Assembly (NCBI RefSeq): GCF_000281085.1
Contig: NZ_JH767537.1
Location: forward strand, 70,349-122,390
DNA length: 52,042 nucleotides
Direction: 5' to 3'
Origin: Catenovulum agarivorans YM01
GTDB taxonomy: Bacteria; Pseudomonadota; Gammaproteobacteria; Enterobacterales; Alteromonadaceae
The notes below the pieces were generated by a model that saw only the letters and a list, made by a program, of their open reading frames with translations, was not told the DNA's origin and searched no databases. Within the stretch, counting starts at the first letter, position 1, and each line of letters begins with the position of its first letter. Of the stretch, positions 1 to 10,003 are shown piece after piece. The position numbers and the translations under genes are program-made.

Positions 1-483
1 CCATTCATCAGTTGGGTTGCGGGTAATAATATTAATTACACCACCTACTGCATCTGAACCATAAAGTGCAGACATAGGGCCACGTACTACTTCCACATGA
101 CTGATTGATTCTAGTGGAATTGAAGTGGTATCGAAGTTACCACCACGCCACAAACCATTGCTTGATGAAACACGTTTGCCGTCTACCAAAAACAATACGT
201 AAGTTTCATCTAAACCACGCATCTTAATACCGTTACGACCACCCGCCCAGTTGTCAACTGTAATACCGGCCAAACCTTTTAAAATATCGCCTAAGTCACG
301 AATTGGCGCTTGGATAATTTCGTCTGCTGATACCACGCTGATAGATGCGGGGGCAGTTTTCATAAGTTGCTCAAAACCAGTTGCTGTTACAACAATAGTT
401 TCGACTTTTTCTTCTTCAGCTTTTACTGACATGCTAGTTAATAATGCAGCGCAAACGCTAGATAACACGAACGTGTTCTTCAT
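1..483 (-). CDS. TonB-dependent catecholate siderophore receptor, N-terminal part (cut by window edge)
   Basis: Outer-membrane receptor that imports ferric siderophore using TonB energy. The 161 visible codons start at an ATG (481-483, complement). They give a signal peptide (MKNTFVLSSVCAALLTS...), a TonB box (ETIVVTAT, about residues 27-34) and a canonical plug domain: SVVSADEI, DLGDILKGLAGITVD, IKMRGLD, then VEVVRGPMSALYGSDAVGG and INIITRNP. These motifs are typical of the FepA/CirA/IrgA/VctA group. The beta-barrel lies beyond the left edge. The gene is divergent from fes, with a Fur-like site between them, so iron repression is likely. Its place beside the biosynthetic genes suggests it takes up the ferric form of the siderophore made here (inference). 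Confidence 0.93.
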   Translation of the reverse strand, partial: MKNTFVLSSVCAALLTSMSVKAEEEKVETIVVTATGFEQLMKTAPASISVVSADEIIQAPIRDLGDILKGLAGITVDNWAGGRNGIKMRGLDETYVLFLVDGKRVSSSNGLWRGGNFDTTSIPLESISHVEVVRGPMSALYGSDAVGGVINIITRNPTDEW

Positions 484-640
484 TTATTTATCTTCCTCTT
501 GAAATATTTCCTCAGAGATTCAAATACTTCGTAATGGCGCAAGCTCACTTCCAGATGAATCCACTAAAGACGAACTGAACTGGCTGTTTGCTAGTTCAGC
601 TTATTTTTGCTTTAAATTATATCGGCGGCAATAATATTCT

Positions 641-661
641 AAATGAGAACTATTTACAATT
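641..661. promoter_or_regulatory. Fur-box-like operator between receptor gene and fes
   Basis: The sequence AATGAGAACTATTTACAATT, with A/T-rich flanks, follows the gammaproteobacterial Fur pattern AATGAnAAnnATTnnCATT with one or two mismatches. It lies in the 237-bp divergent gap between the receptor (-) and fes (+), so one site could repress both. No other feature is evident in this gap. Assignment is by eye. Confidence 0.55.
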
Positions 662-720
662 GCATTTTTATTAACTTATATTAAAAAGGTAAATTCAACA
701 CACAATTAAAACTGACGGAC

Positions 721-2007
721 ATGCAAAACAGCGCACTAAATAATTTATCAGCAGAGCTTAACTCTCCTGTGATTAAAAAATTAAACACAGGTAAACAAGT
801 AACTGAAAGTGGTATTCACCAAGACTTTGAAATAACTTTTTATTGGCAACAAAACAGCCAAAAGGAAGAGAAAAGTAAAGAGAAAGAAATAACAACAGTC
901 GTATTAGAAATACTCGGCGTAACAGATCACCACGCAGCGCAACTCTGCCAGTTACAGCCTGTTGTTGATAAGTTTGGTGCGCGTACTGGCATTTGGACTA
1001 AGTCAATAAAATTAAAGCTGCCGCGTAATTGGCAAGGCAGTTATTTTTATATTCCAGTGTGTAAAAAAATAGCTGATGTCTTAACCTTAACGGATAACAA
1101 CAACAGCCGCCAACGCTGGCTCAGTTTATTGCCCTATCGGCAAGTAGATAAGCTCAATAACAAGCAGTTTACCTGCGGTGAATATGCAGTTAAGCAGTCG
1201 ATAATTTCGTTAAACAACCAGCAACTTGCCAGTTTTTTACAGCCAACAACAAATAAAAAAGCAAAGCTAAAACATAGACTGTGGCACAGTGACATTTTAG
1301 CCAATAGCCGCCAAATCAGTTTATTGTCAACACAAGTTACATCGGCTAAAACAACTCAGCACAACAAGATAAAACCCTTAATTATTTTGTTAGATGGAGA
1401 GGTATGGACTAAACAAATTCCACTAGCGGACAACTTACAAGCTGCAACAGAACAAGCTTATTTACCAGCAGCTGATTATTTATTTATCCCGAATATCAGT
1501 GGTCAAACACGCACACAAGAACTGACGTGCAATCCGCGTTTTTGGCAGGCTATCAGCCAAGAGTTATTAAGCGATTTTTCAGCTCAGCCTATTGTTTTAG
1601 TTGGGCAAAGTTTAGCTGGACTTGCTAGTTTATATGCCAGTTTAAACTGGCCGCAGCGTTTTCGTTTTGTGGTTAGTCAATCAGCTTCGTTATGGTGGCC
1701 GCTTAAAAACTTTCGCCAAACTCATAATCAACAACAAGGTTTATTAAGCCAATTTTTAGCACTGCAACGGCAAACACCTAACCCTAGTTTTCAACATTTA
1801 CATTGGTTGCTGCAATACGGCAGCCAAGAGCACAGCATAGCTGCGCACCATTTGCCTTTTGTTGCACATGCAGCCAAACAGCACATTCAGTTTATGCAAA
1901 CAATTTATCCCGGCGGTCACGACAAGTTTTGTTGGTATCAACAAATTTTTGCTGGCTTACACACACTTTTCCAATCTAGCGACTGGCGCCAAACTCAGTC
2001 CAACTAA
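721..2007 (+). CDS. fes: Fes-type esterase for ferric catecholate siderophore
   Basis: Cytoplasmic serine esterase that cleaves the ester backbone of imported ferric tri-catecholates so that iron can be released. The protein is 428 aa, close to other Fes proteins. It has an N-terminal beta-sandwich region (about 1-170) followed by an esterase-D-like alpha/beta hydrolase. The nucleophile elbow is GQSLAG (about residue 300), and the catalytic His is in YPGGHDKF near the C terminus. It is the first gene of fes-ybdZ-entF: the next start codon is 12 bp downstream. The pairing with a Ser-releasing thioesterase in EntF implies that the native siderophore has a serine ester backbone. The first ATG is used although its ribosome binding site is weak. 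Confidence 0.9.
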   Translation: MQNSALNNLSAELNSPVIKKLNTGKQVTESGIHQDFEITFYWQQNSQKEEKSKEKEITTVVLEILGVTDHHAAQLCQLQPVVDKFGARTGIWTKSIKLKLPRNWQGSYFYIPVCKKIADVLTLTDNNNSRQRWLSLLPYRQVDKLNNKQFTCGEYAVKQSIISLNNQQLASFLQPTTNKKAKLKHRLWHSDILANSRQISLLSTQVTSAKTTQHNKIKPLIILLDGEVWTKQIPLADNLQAATEQAYLPAADYLFIPNISGQTRTQELTCNPRFWQAISQELLSDFSAQPIVLVGQSLAGLASLYASLNWPQRFRFVVSQSASLWWPLKNFRQTHNQQQGLLSQFLALQRQTPNPSFQHLHWLLQYGSQEHSIAAHHLPFVAHAAKQHIQFMQTIYPGGHDKFCWYQQIFAGLHTLFQSSDWRQTQSN

Positions 2008-2018
2008 GAGATTTTTTC

Positions 2019-2201
2019 ATGCAAGATCAATATCAAAATCCATTCGACAATTCAGACTATTCATTTTTGGTTTTAAAAAATAATTTAGGACAAATCAGCT
2101 TATGGCCTGAATTTAAACATATACCGGCAGGTTGGCAGGCAATTTATGGTCCTGGGTCTCGCAGTCAATGTATTAACTTTATTGAACAGGACCAAGCCTA
2201 A
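2019..2201 (+). CDS. ybdZ: MbtH-like NRPS accessory protein
   Basis: Sixty-residue MbtH-family protein that binds adenylation domains and helps their folding or activity. It shows the family signature: NPFD near the N terminus, then NNLGQISLWPEF and the conserved P-x-GW pair (IPAGWQAIYGPGSR). The stop codon overlaps the entF start (TAATG), so translation is probably coupled. Its position between fes and entF matches the enterobactin order fes-ybdZ-entF. Confidence 0.93.
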   Translation: MQDQYQNPFDNSDYSFLVLKNNLGQISLWPEFKHIPAGWQAIYGPGSRSQCINFIEQDQA

Positions 2202-5200
2202 TGAAACAGCAGTTACCACTAACGGGCAGCCAAAGTGGCATTTGGTATGCCGACCTCTTGGCCGAGCAGCAAAACCGTTTTGCAGTTGCACAACTGGTAA
2301 AGATAAGCGGCGAGATTAATTTAGCCGTATTAAAACGCGCGATTTGCCAAACCTTAATGCAAGCAGACACAGTGCAATATGCGTTTAGCCAGCAAGATGG
2401 CGACATTAGCCAAACGCCTCAACAATTAAGCCTGAGCGAAATTGAACAATGGGTACAAATATTAGATTTATCAGCACAACAAGCCCAGAAAGTGATTAAA
2501 CATGATATTGAACAAGATCACTCAGTGGCCTCAGGTAACATAAGCTGTAAACATTTATTAATTAGAGTTGAGCAACAAGTGTATTGGTATTCGCGTTACC
2601 ACCACTTGATGTTAGACGGTTATAGTTTTAGCAGTTTAACCAGACAAATTAGCCTAAACTACCAAGCTTTATCCTTACAAAAACCTCTGTTAACTTGGGA
2701 TTTAACCCCATTTTCTCAGGTGATAGCCGAAGAACAGACGTATAAAAAATCGGATAAATTCCAACAAGATAAAAACTTTTGGGCCGATTATTGCCAAGAC
2801 TTACCCCAAGCACCACAAATTTATGCGGGCAAAATAACCGACAATAACGCGCAACAAGGGTCAGCTTACCAACAAGTACATAGACAAAATTTACCACTTG
2901 AAGCAGAGCAAGTTGAGCAATTGCACAGCTTAGCAAAACAACTTAAATGTTCAGCGGCTGATGTTGTTAGTGCTGCAATATTTGTGTATTTACACAAAGT
3001 CAGTAAACAAAACGCTATCTGTGTTGGTTACCCTTTAATGCGCCGCTTGGGCTCAGTGGCGATTAATAGTTTAGGTACCACAGCCAATGTATTGCCGTTA
3101 AAACTGGCAATAGATCCACAAGCTTCTTTTGTGCAACTAACCAAAGACTTAATAGGCCAACTGCGACAAATTAAACGCCATCAAAAATACGACGCAGAAC
3201 AAATTCAGCGCGATTTAGGCTTACCTGGCAGCCAAGCACAATTGTACGGCGCTATGCTGAATTGCAAAGTATTTGATGCAGCCTTAGCCTTCGACAATTG
3301 CCAAATCAGCAGTGAGCAAATTGCCACTGGCCCAATCGACGATTGTGAATTTTCTATTTATGCCAGCAGACAAAATATTGCATTAGAAGTCAGTTTAAAT
3401 AGCCAAAAATATCCAGCTGCAACTGCCGATTTACATTTAAACCGTATCCAATTATTGCTTAAACAAATTTGCCAAGATGCACAGCAAAACATTCAACAGC
3501 TCAACTTTGTAACACTCGCCGAGCGCGGCCAAATAGCTGAATATAGCCAAGGTAAACAGTTCGCGGTACATGCACTGCAACAAAAATATGGAAACAACTG
3601 TTTAGACTTATTAGTTAAACAGTTAGAGCAACAAGCTGACAGTATTGCACTGCGCTGTTTCGCACCGCATTTACAGCAGCTCAGTTATGCCCAATTAGCC
3701 ACAGCCGCACAACAAATCGCCAATCAATTACAAACACAAGGGGTTAATCAACACAGTGTTATTGCGGTTGCATTGCCACGCGGCTTAAGAAGTTTAGTGA
3801 GTATATTGGCGATATTTAGTTTGGGCGCAACCTATGTTCCACTCGATCTAAACTACCCTGCCGAGCGCTTACAAGTTATTTGTGATGATGCGCAACCAAC
3901 ATTTATTCTGTGTCAGCAGCAATTTAGCCAATCACTTTCTAATGATTATTCACACTTTTTCATTGAAGATAATGTTATCTGTGACTTAGCAGAGCCAGAT
4001 CAGACACAAATTGCTCAAGTAACAGGCTACTTTAAACAAGCAGCCGCTGCCATTGTACATAAACAACGTGCGTATATTTTTTATACCTCTGGCTCTACTG
4101 GTAAACCAAAAGGCGTTATGGTGCCGCATGCTAGTTTATTAAACTTAGCAGCAGCTATGGATGATGAGATATATCCAGACGCCAACAGTCGCCTAAGCAC
4201 TGACAAAAGCCGCCTCAATGTTACTTTAACCGGCTCTTTTAGTTTTGATACTTCATGGGATCCTGTTTTATTAATGCTACTTGGGCATAGACTCGACATA
4301 GTGTTAGATCAAACCAAACAAGATATGCAGCAGCTCATTGAGTATTTGAGCCTTGAACAAATTGATGTCATGGCGTTAGCACCATCACTTGCTACTCAGT
4401 TAATTGACGCTGGTTTATTTACCCAAGCTGAATATTTTCCGAAATTATGGAACATCTGTGGCGAAGCCATTTTGCCGCAATTGTGGCACAAACTACAAAA
4501 GCTAGCGGCCGATCCTGCAATAGGCTTAAACGCTTACAATATTTATGGCCCAACAGAATTTACCGTATATGCAACTTATGCCAAGGTTTGCCAACAAAGG
4601 CCAGTGCCAAGCATAGGTTACCCTATGCTCAATACCCAAAGTTATATATTAGATGAGCAGTTACAAACGGCCGCAATAGGTGTCGCAGGTGAACTGTATC
4701 TGGCAGGCGATAATATGACACTAGGCTATTTAAACCGCCCTGAAGTTACCAGCAGCCGTTTTGTTGCTAATCCATTTGCAACAGGCCAAGTTATGTATGC
4801 AACCGGCGATTTAGTTTATTGGAATCTTAACGGTGAAATTGAATTTATCGGCCGCTGTGACAATCAAGTAAAAGTACGTGGTCACCGCATCGAATTAGGC
4901 GAAGTGGAAGCTGCATTATCTTCACTTAAACAAATTAAAGAAACCGCGGTAACCTGTATTAGCAGCCCTTCTGGAAACCAATTGGCTGCCTATGCAACTT
5001 TACATCAAACACTGCCTCAAGCGCTGGAGGCCAAAGCCCAGTTAGTCAAAACTTTACAAGCTGAATTAGCACAAAGTTTGCCGAGCTATATGTTGCCAGC
5101 TAGCCTAACCTTGTTAACTGAATTTCCGCTAACCGTTAGTGGCAAACTGAATAAACAAGCCCTGCCTAAACCTGAAATATTACAACAGAACCAATATATA

Positions 5201-8200
5201 GCTGCGGAAACAGCCGCTGAAAAAGCTTTGTTAACAAGCTTAGAAAACGTGTTGGCGCGCGAGCGCATTGGTATGTTAGACGACTTTTTTGATTTAGGTG
5301 GCGACAGCATTAGTGCCATGCAACTCAGCCAAGGTTTAAAACAACAAAACTGGCAACTAAAAGTTAAAGATATTTTTGCCAGTCGCCAACTGAATAAAAT
5401 GGCGCAATGCATGTTGGCAATAGCAGAAGCTGACCCTCAAGTAACAACCCCAGCACAACTAAGCACAGAACAAAGTGCACAACTAAGCGAAGAGCAAAAC
5501 CAAGCGAACATTCAATATCAAGCGGGTAAACACAAGTTAGCCGCTGATGCCATTGCTGCAGTTCTGCCTTGTTTACCACTACAAACAGGTTTGTATTTCC
5601 AGTCACAATTAAACTCTGTACATGGTTATACTTTTTCAACTCAGCTTTATTTTAACCAAGCGCCAGATGCAGACATATTGCAGCAAGCGCTTAATTTAAC
5701 CTTGCAGCAATACCCGCAATTAGCCGCTTATTTTGCACTAGACCAACAGGGCCAAGCTTGCCAAATTATTCCAAATTTAGCCGACGAGCACAGCGCCAAC
5801 TGGCCAATGCAGGTATCTGATTTTGTCTTATTAACCACTGAACAAGCGCAAGCGCGCCAGCAACAACTGATTTATCAAATGGCGACGGCTAAATTTGATC
5901 CGGCAAAATATTTAGCCCAACAACAAGCTATGTTAAATGCGCATTTAATCTTAAATGGCGATCAGAGCGTATTGATTGTTAGCGCCCATCATTTAGTGAT
6001 TGATGGTTGGTCTTTGCCTGTGTGTTTAAAAGCGCTGCAACAAAACTACCAAAGTTTACTGCAAGCCCAGCCTGTGCAGGCAGAATGTTTTGCCAGCAGC
6101 TACCAAGCATTAGTGGGGCACATTCACCACAGTGACAAAGCACTGGCACTTGACCACTGGCAAGCATATTTGGCCGATTGCCAACCCTGTTTGTTGTACC
6201 CAGGCCATAACGAAGTTGCTCAAATCAATGAATTAGATTTTCAAATAGATGAGCAAACCACAGTACAACTCAACCAATTGGCCTCACAGGCAGGTGTTAC
6301 CCTAGGTAACTTATTGCAAACCGCATGGGCAACTTTATTAAGCCAGTTAACCAGTAGTGAACAAGTGTTATTTGCCCGCCCTGTGTCTGGTCGCAGCCAA
6401 GGTTATACCAGCCAATTTGATATCAACAATCAGGTTGGTTTGTTCAGTAGTACCTTACCGGTCAAAGTTAAGTTAAACCCAAATCAAAGCTTATTGGCCA
6501 ATGCGCAGCAAATGCAGTTGGAACAAGCTGAATTACTTGAGTTTGATTATGTAGGTTTAACGGATATTCAACCTCTGAATAAAAACTGTCAGTTCGACAC
6601 TTTATTTGTAGTTGAAAACTATCCGTTTGATAAAAAGGCCGAACAAAACAACCATGCTTTAAAGATTAAGCATGTTGAAAACAAAGGTTTCACCCATTTC
6701 CCACTAACCATATTGGTCTTGCCGGGCGAACAAATTCGCATCTTGTTTGAATACCAAAACAATGTCAGCAACGCCCCTGCTATCGCCGAGCGTTTTGTTC
6801 AACTGTTAAATAATTTACCAAAACAAACAGCCACCGAATTGGCTCAACTAGATTTGCGTGCAACCGATGAAAAACATCTAATTCATGCGGTTAACCAAAC
6901 GGCTTACGCAACTAAAGCTGATAATTTACTCACTTTATTATCTGCCGCCGCACACGAGCATGCGGCACAAACTGCGTTAATTGATATTCAGCAGCAACTA
7001 AGCTATCAGCAAATGCAGCAGAAAGTAGCTCAACTACAACAGGCAATCTCCAGCAAGATATCGGTTAAACCTGGGCAAATTATTGCGGTGTGTTTGCCGC
7101 GTAGTGTTGAGCTGAGTTTGGCATTACAAGCTGTTATTTATTCTGGTGCAGCCTATTTGCCACTCGACAGTGAATATCCACAAGACCGACTGAACTTAAT
7201 GTTAGAAGATGCTAATGCAGCATTGTTAATTACCAATAATCAAACCTGTGAGCAGTTTAGCCATTTAAATATTAGCCAATTAAATTTAGATACGCTTGGC
7301 ACGGAAAATACAGCAGTAGAGATAGAGCAAGCTGAAGTGAGTTCGGCAGATCCTGCTTATGTTATTTACACTTCAGGTTCAACCGGCAAACCAAAAGGTG
7401 TTGTGGTTTCACATGGGGCGATTGCCAATCGACTTTTGTGGATGCAACACATGTATCCAATTGGGTTGAGTGATAATGTACTGCAAAAAACTCCAGCTAG
7501 CTTTGATGTATCGGTTTGGGAGTTTTTCTGGCCGCTAATGCAAGGTTCAACTTTAGTAATGGCACCACCAGCTGCCCATAAGGATCCACAACAACTGCGC
7601 CAATTAATTGATGACTACCAAATCACTACACTGCATTTTGTCCCATCAATGTTGGATGTATTTGTCCAACATTTATTTAGCGAAACTCAAGATTCAACCA
7701 ACGCGCATTGCCCGAGTATCAAACAAGTATTTTGTAGTGGCGAAGCGTTAAAGTCGCAAACAGTTAACCAATACGAACAAGTAATAACTGCTCCCTTGCA
7801 CAACCTGTATGGCCCGACTGAAGCGGCAGTCGACGTGAGTTATTTTCAAGCGAACGCAAGCCACAATGCATACTTAAGCAGTTTGCAAAGTGTGCCTATT
7901 GGCAAACCAACTTGGAATACCCAATTACACGTATTGGACCATTGGCTGCGCCCAGTTGGGATAAATTGTATTGGAGAGCTTTATTTAGCTGGTGTGCAAT
8001 TGGCGAATGGTTATTTAAACAGACCCGCGTTAACTGCTGATCGTTTTGTCGCTAATCCATTTGTCAGCGATTCGAATAACTCAGCTGAACTTATGTATAG
8101 AACTGGCGACATGGTTAGATATTTAGCCGATGGTCAGATTGAATATCTTGGCCGCTGTGACGATCAATTAAAAATACGTGGTCAACGCATTGAATACGGT

Positions 8201-9502
8201 GAAATTGAACAAGCTATTTGCCAGCTACCAGGCATAAAACAAGCAGCTGTACATGCTAGGGTGTTAAACAAAGCGGCCAATAATAGTACAGCCGATGCGC
8301 GCCAACTTGTCGGTTATTATGTCGCAACTGACACAATAGCCAATAGTTTAAACAGTGAACAAATGTTAACTAGCTTAGCGGAGTTTTTACCGGCGCATAT
8401 GTTGCCAATTGCCTTAGTTGCAGTCAGCAGTTTACCTATGAGCGCCAACGGCAAGTTAGACAGAAAAGCGCTACCTGATCCTCAACTTGCCGGTAACAGT
8501 GCTGGCCGAAAACCTTCACCTGGTATAGAAACAGACATAGCTGAAAGCTACGCAGATGTACTGCAAATAAACGCTACAGAGTTAACCGCAGACGACGACT
8601 TTTTCAGCTTGGGTGGCCATTCGTTATTAGCCATGCAACTAGCGGCTAAGTTGTCAGAAAAACTAACCTTTCAAGTGTCAGTCGGGCAAATATTGGTTTC
8701 GCCTGCCATTAACGAACTCGCCGCTGTACTGCAGGATGACGCCCTGCGTAACGATCCAACCAAAGCGGGCTTTGGACAAATATTGCCTATTCGCCCACGA
8801 GGGCAAAAAAGCTTAATTTGTATCAACCCAGGTTCTGGTTTTGCTTGGCAATACACTCAGCTATCGCAACATTTAGACAAACAATGGCGCATAGTGGGTT
8901 TGCAGTCACCGCGACCTATGGGTGCTATGGCCAGCAGTGACGAGATGCAAAATGCGTTAACTCAGTATCTAGATTTGTTGAAACAGGTGCAGCCGCAAGG
9001 GCCATATTATTTATGTGGTTACTCCTTTGGTGGCACAGTGGCGCAGTCGCTTGCAGCTATGTTGCAACAACAAGGAGAAGAAGTGGCGTTGTTGGCGTTA
9101 TTTGACACCTATCCACCAGAAGGACAAAAATGGAAAAAGCCAACCGACGCTGAAGCACAACAAGAGGTTGAACGCGAAAAACGTCAGTTTTTTGCAGCCA
9201 CAGAACAAGCATTTGCCAATGAAGAAGCAAGAGCCATTCAACAACAAATGTTTAGCGATATAGTGGCAAACTACGCGGATGCAGTGCGTTTGTTGTCTAA
9301 AGCTCAGTCACTGAGTTATCAAGGCACAGCACACTTATTTGTTGCCGAAAAAACCGTACCGGCCGACTATGTGATAGAACAGCACTGGCAACCCTTTATC
9401 CAAAACTTGCAGCAGTATAAATATGCTTATTCACACGATGATATTTTATCTGCACAAGCTTTATTGGAACTAGGCCCAAGGCTGAATGAGTTGTTGAAAT
9501 AA
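2201..9502 (+). CDS. entF: Two-module EntF-type nonribosomal peptide synthetase (C-A-T-C-A-T-TE)
   Basis: This protein of 2433 aa has seven domains. C1: HHLMLDG about residue 135. A1: YTSGSTGKPKG about 628. T1: LGGDS about 1033. C2: HHLVIDG about 1263. A2: YTSGSTGKPKG about 1723. T2: LGGHS about 2137. TE: GYSFGG about 2273, with His in the YSHDDIL segment near the C terminus. E. coli EntF has only C-A-T-TE (about 1290 aa). The A2 pocket reads D-V-W-H-F-S-L-V-D-K, the standard serine code. A1 (SFDTSWDP, VMALAPS, WNICGEA, NIYGPTE, TVYATYA) gives D-T-?-A-N-C-I-V-Y and I cannot assign its substrate. No epimerase domain is present, so residue X should stay L unless C2 acts otherwise. Expected product: cyclic or linear (DHB-X-Ser)n. 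The sequence is very rich in Gln (CAA). Confidence 0.93.
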   Translation: MKQQLPLTGSQSGIWYADLLAEQQNRFAVAQLVKISGEINLAVLKRAICQTLMQADTVQYAFSQQDGDISQTPQQLSLSEIEQWVQILDLSAQQAQKVIKHDIEQDHSVASGNISCKHLLIRVEQQVYWYSRYHHLMLDGYSFSSLTRQISLNYQALSLQKPLLTWDLTPFSQVIAEEQTYKKSDKFQQDKNFWADYCQDLPQAPQIYAGKITDNNAQQGSAYQQVHRQNLPLEAEQVEQLHSLAKQLKCSAADVVSAAIFVYLHKVSKQNAICVGYPLMRRLGSVAINSLGTTANVLPLKLAIDPQASFVQLTKDLIGQLRQIKRHQKYDAEQIQRDLGLPGSQAQLYGAMLNCKVFDAALAFDNCQISSEQIATGPIDDCEFSIYASRQNIALEVSLNSQKYPAATADLHLNRIQLLLKQICQDAQQNIQQLNFVTLAERGQIAEYSQGKQFAVHALQQKYGNNCLDLLVKQLEQQADSIALRCFAPHLQQLSYAQLATAAQQIANQLQTQGVNQHSVIAVALPRGLRSLVSILAIFSLGATYVPLDLNYPAERLQVICDDAQPTFILCQQQFSQSLSNDYSHFFIEDNVICDLAEPDQTQIAQVTGYFKQAAAAIVHKQRAYIFYTSGSTGKPKGVMVPHASLLNLAAAMDDEIYPDANSRLSTDKSRLNVTLTGSFSFDTSWDPVLLMLLGHRLDIVLDQTKQDMQQLIEYLSLEQIDVMALAPSLATQLIDAGLFTQAEYFPKLWNICGEAILPQLWHKLQKLAADPAIGLNAYNIYGPTEFTVYATYAKVCQQRPVPSIGYPMLNTQSYILDEQLQTAAIGVAGELYLAGDNMTLGYLNRPEVTSSRFVANPFATGQVMYATGDLVYWNLNGEIEFIGRCDNQVKVRGHRIELGEVEAALSSLKQIKETAVTCISSPSGNQLAAYATLHQTLPQALEAKAQLVKTLQAELAQSLPSYMLPASLTLLTEFPLTVSGKLNKQALPKPEILQQNQYIAAETAAEKALLTSLENVLARERIGMLDDFFDLGGDSISAMQLSQGLKQQNWQLKVKDIFASRQLNKMAQCMLAIAEADPQVTTPAQLSTEQSAQLSEEQNQANIQYQAGKHKLAADAIAAVLPCLPLQTGLYFQSQLNSVHGYTFSTQLYFNQAPDADILQQALNLTLQQYPQLAAYFALDQQGQACQIIPNLADEHSANWPMQVSDFVLLTTEQAQARQQQLIYQMATAKFDPAKYLAQQQAMLNAHLILNGDQSVLIVSAHHLVIDGWSLPVCLKALQQNYQSLLQAQPVQAECFASSYQALVGHIHHSDKALALDHWQAYLADCQPCLLYPGHNEVAQINELDFQIDEQTTVQLNQLASQAGVTLGNLLQTAWATLLSQLTSSEQVLFARPVSGRSQGYTSQFDINNQVGLFSSTLPVKVKLNPNQSLLANAQQMQLEQAELLEFDYVGLTDIQPLNKNCQFDTLFVVENYPFDKKAEQNNHALKIKHVENKGFTHFPLTILVLPGEQIRILFEYQNNVSNAPAIAERFVQLLNNLPKQTATELAQLDLRATDEKHLIHAVNQTAYATKADNLLTLLSAAAHEHAAQTALIDIQQQLSYQQMQQKVAQLQQAISSKISVKPGQIIAVCLPRSVELSLALQAVIYSGAAYLPLDSEYPQDRLNLMLEDANAALLITNNQTCEQFSHLNISQLNLDTLGTENTAVEIEQAEVSSADPAYVIYTSGSTGKPKGVVVSHGAIANRLLWMQHMYPIGLSDNVLQKTPASFDVSVWEFFWPLMQGSTLVMAPPAAHKDPQQLRQLIDDYQITTLHFVPSMLDVFVQHLFSETQDSTNAHCPSIKQVFCSGEALKSQTVNQYEQVITAPLHNLYGPTEAAVDVSYFQANASHNAYLSSLQSVPIGKPTWNTQLHVLDHWLRPVGINCIGELYLAGVQLANGYLNRPALTADRFVANPFVSDSNNSAELMYRTGDMVRYLADGQIEYLGRCDDQLKIRGQRIEYGEIEQAICQLPGIKQAAVHARVLNKAANNSTADARQLVGYYVATDTIANSLNSEQMLTSLAEFLPAHMLPIALVAVSSLPMSANGKLDRKALPDPQLAGNSAGRKPSPGIETDIAESYADVLQINATELTADDDFFSLGGHSLLAMQLAAKLSEKLTFQVSVGQILVSPAINELAAVLQDDALRNDPTKAGFGQILPIRPRGQKSLICINPGSGFAWQYTQLSQHLDKQWRIVGLQSPRPMGAMASSDEMQNALTQYLDLLKQVQPQGPYYLCGYSFGGTVAQSLAAMLQQQGEEVALLALFDTYPPEGQKWKKPTDAEAQQEVEREKRQFFAATEQAFANEEARAIQQQMFSDIVANYADAVRLLSKAQSLSYQGTAHLFVAEKTVPADYVIEQHWQPFIQNLQQYKYAYSHDDILSAQALLELGPRLNELLK

Positions 9503-10003
9503 TATGTGAGCAGGCCAACTGGCCTGCTAGTGTCACAAGCGGACGTTTGGCTCTAACTCACTTTTGCCCCAAAATGAGTTAACGTAATTGCTCTAAAGGA
9601 CTGCTTTGAGCGAAAAGCCGACCTTAGTTAGCTTTCAGTTGAACATCTACTCCCAGACGAAAAGCAGACACCAAGTTTGCTTTCAGAATATTAGCGACTT
9701 CAGGACACCTGATATATAGCAACAGAATGTCGACAGTTGAGCAAGTGTTTGCCAATATAGAGAAACTGGCGAATTATGGTCTGTTAAGGCATTAAAGTTA
9801 GGATAAGATCCGAAATCGCGTCAAATAACGTGGAAAATAGGTGTTCAATTCATACAATGGCCATATCTGATATTTATCAAATAGTTGATAAATATTTGGA
9901 AATAGGTAAAAGTAAATATCAAATTAATTATTAAGCAGATTGTGACTAAACCTGAACTGTTAAAATAGGTTTTTCTACAGTCTCGTTATGCCTGTAGGTT
10001 AAA
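9503..10003. other. Gene-free 0.5-kb gap after entF
   Basis: Holds an 8-bp perfect hairpin just after the entF stop (9509-9528, AGCAGGCC/GGCCTGCT, no T-tract). A second palindrome lies at 9555-9580 (AACTCA...TGAGTT) within a stretch that resembles 11609-11644 on the far side of the two-gene insert. The motif GAGCGAAAAGC near 9608 occurs again, inverted, near 11655. A short open stretch ending with a 22-codon frame (9727-9795) matches nothing I know. The part nearest 10004 is A/T-rich and probably holds the promoter of the next gene. Confidence 0.5.
9509..9528 (+). terminator. Hairpin after entF, possible terminator
   Basis: Perfect inverted repeat AGCAGGCC-AACT-GGCCTGCT, 7 bp after the entF stop. 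The stable GC-rich stem suits a terminator or mRNA 3' end, but no run of T follows, so intrinsic termination is uncertain. Confidence 0.45.

Noticed and set aside
1859-2083. 74-codon frame over the end of fes
   Set aside because: Overlaps fes and the MbtH-like gene in another frame; no family features.
5086-5639. Minus-strand frames within entF
   Set aside because: Shadows of the NRPS codons, with no start signals.
7300-8560. Possible epimerase domain in EntF
   Set aside because: The spacing T1-C2-A2-T2-TE leaves no room for the extra 450 residues of an E domain; only two HHxxxDG motifs are present.
9727-9795. Micro-ORF MSTVEQVFANIEKLANYGLL... after entF
   Set aside because: Only 22 codons, no ribosome binding site and no family I know; the open frame extends upstream without a start. 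Possibly a gene relic but not supportable.
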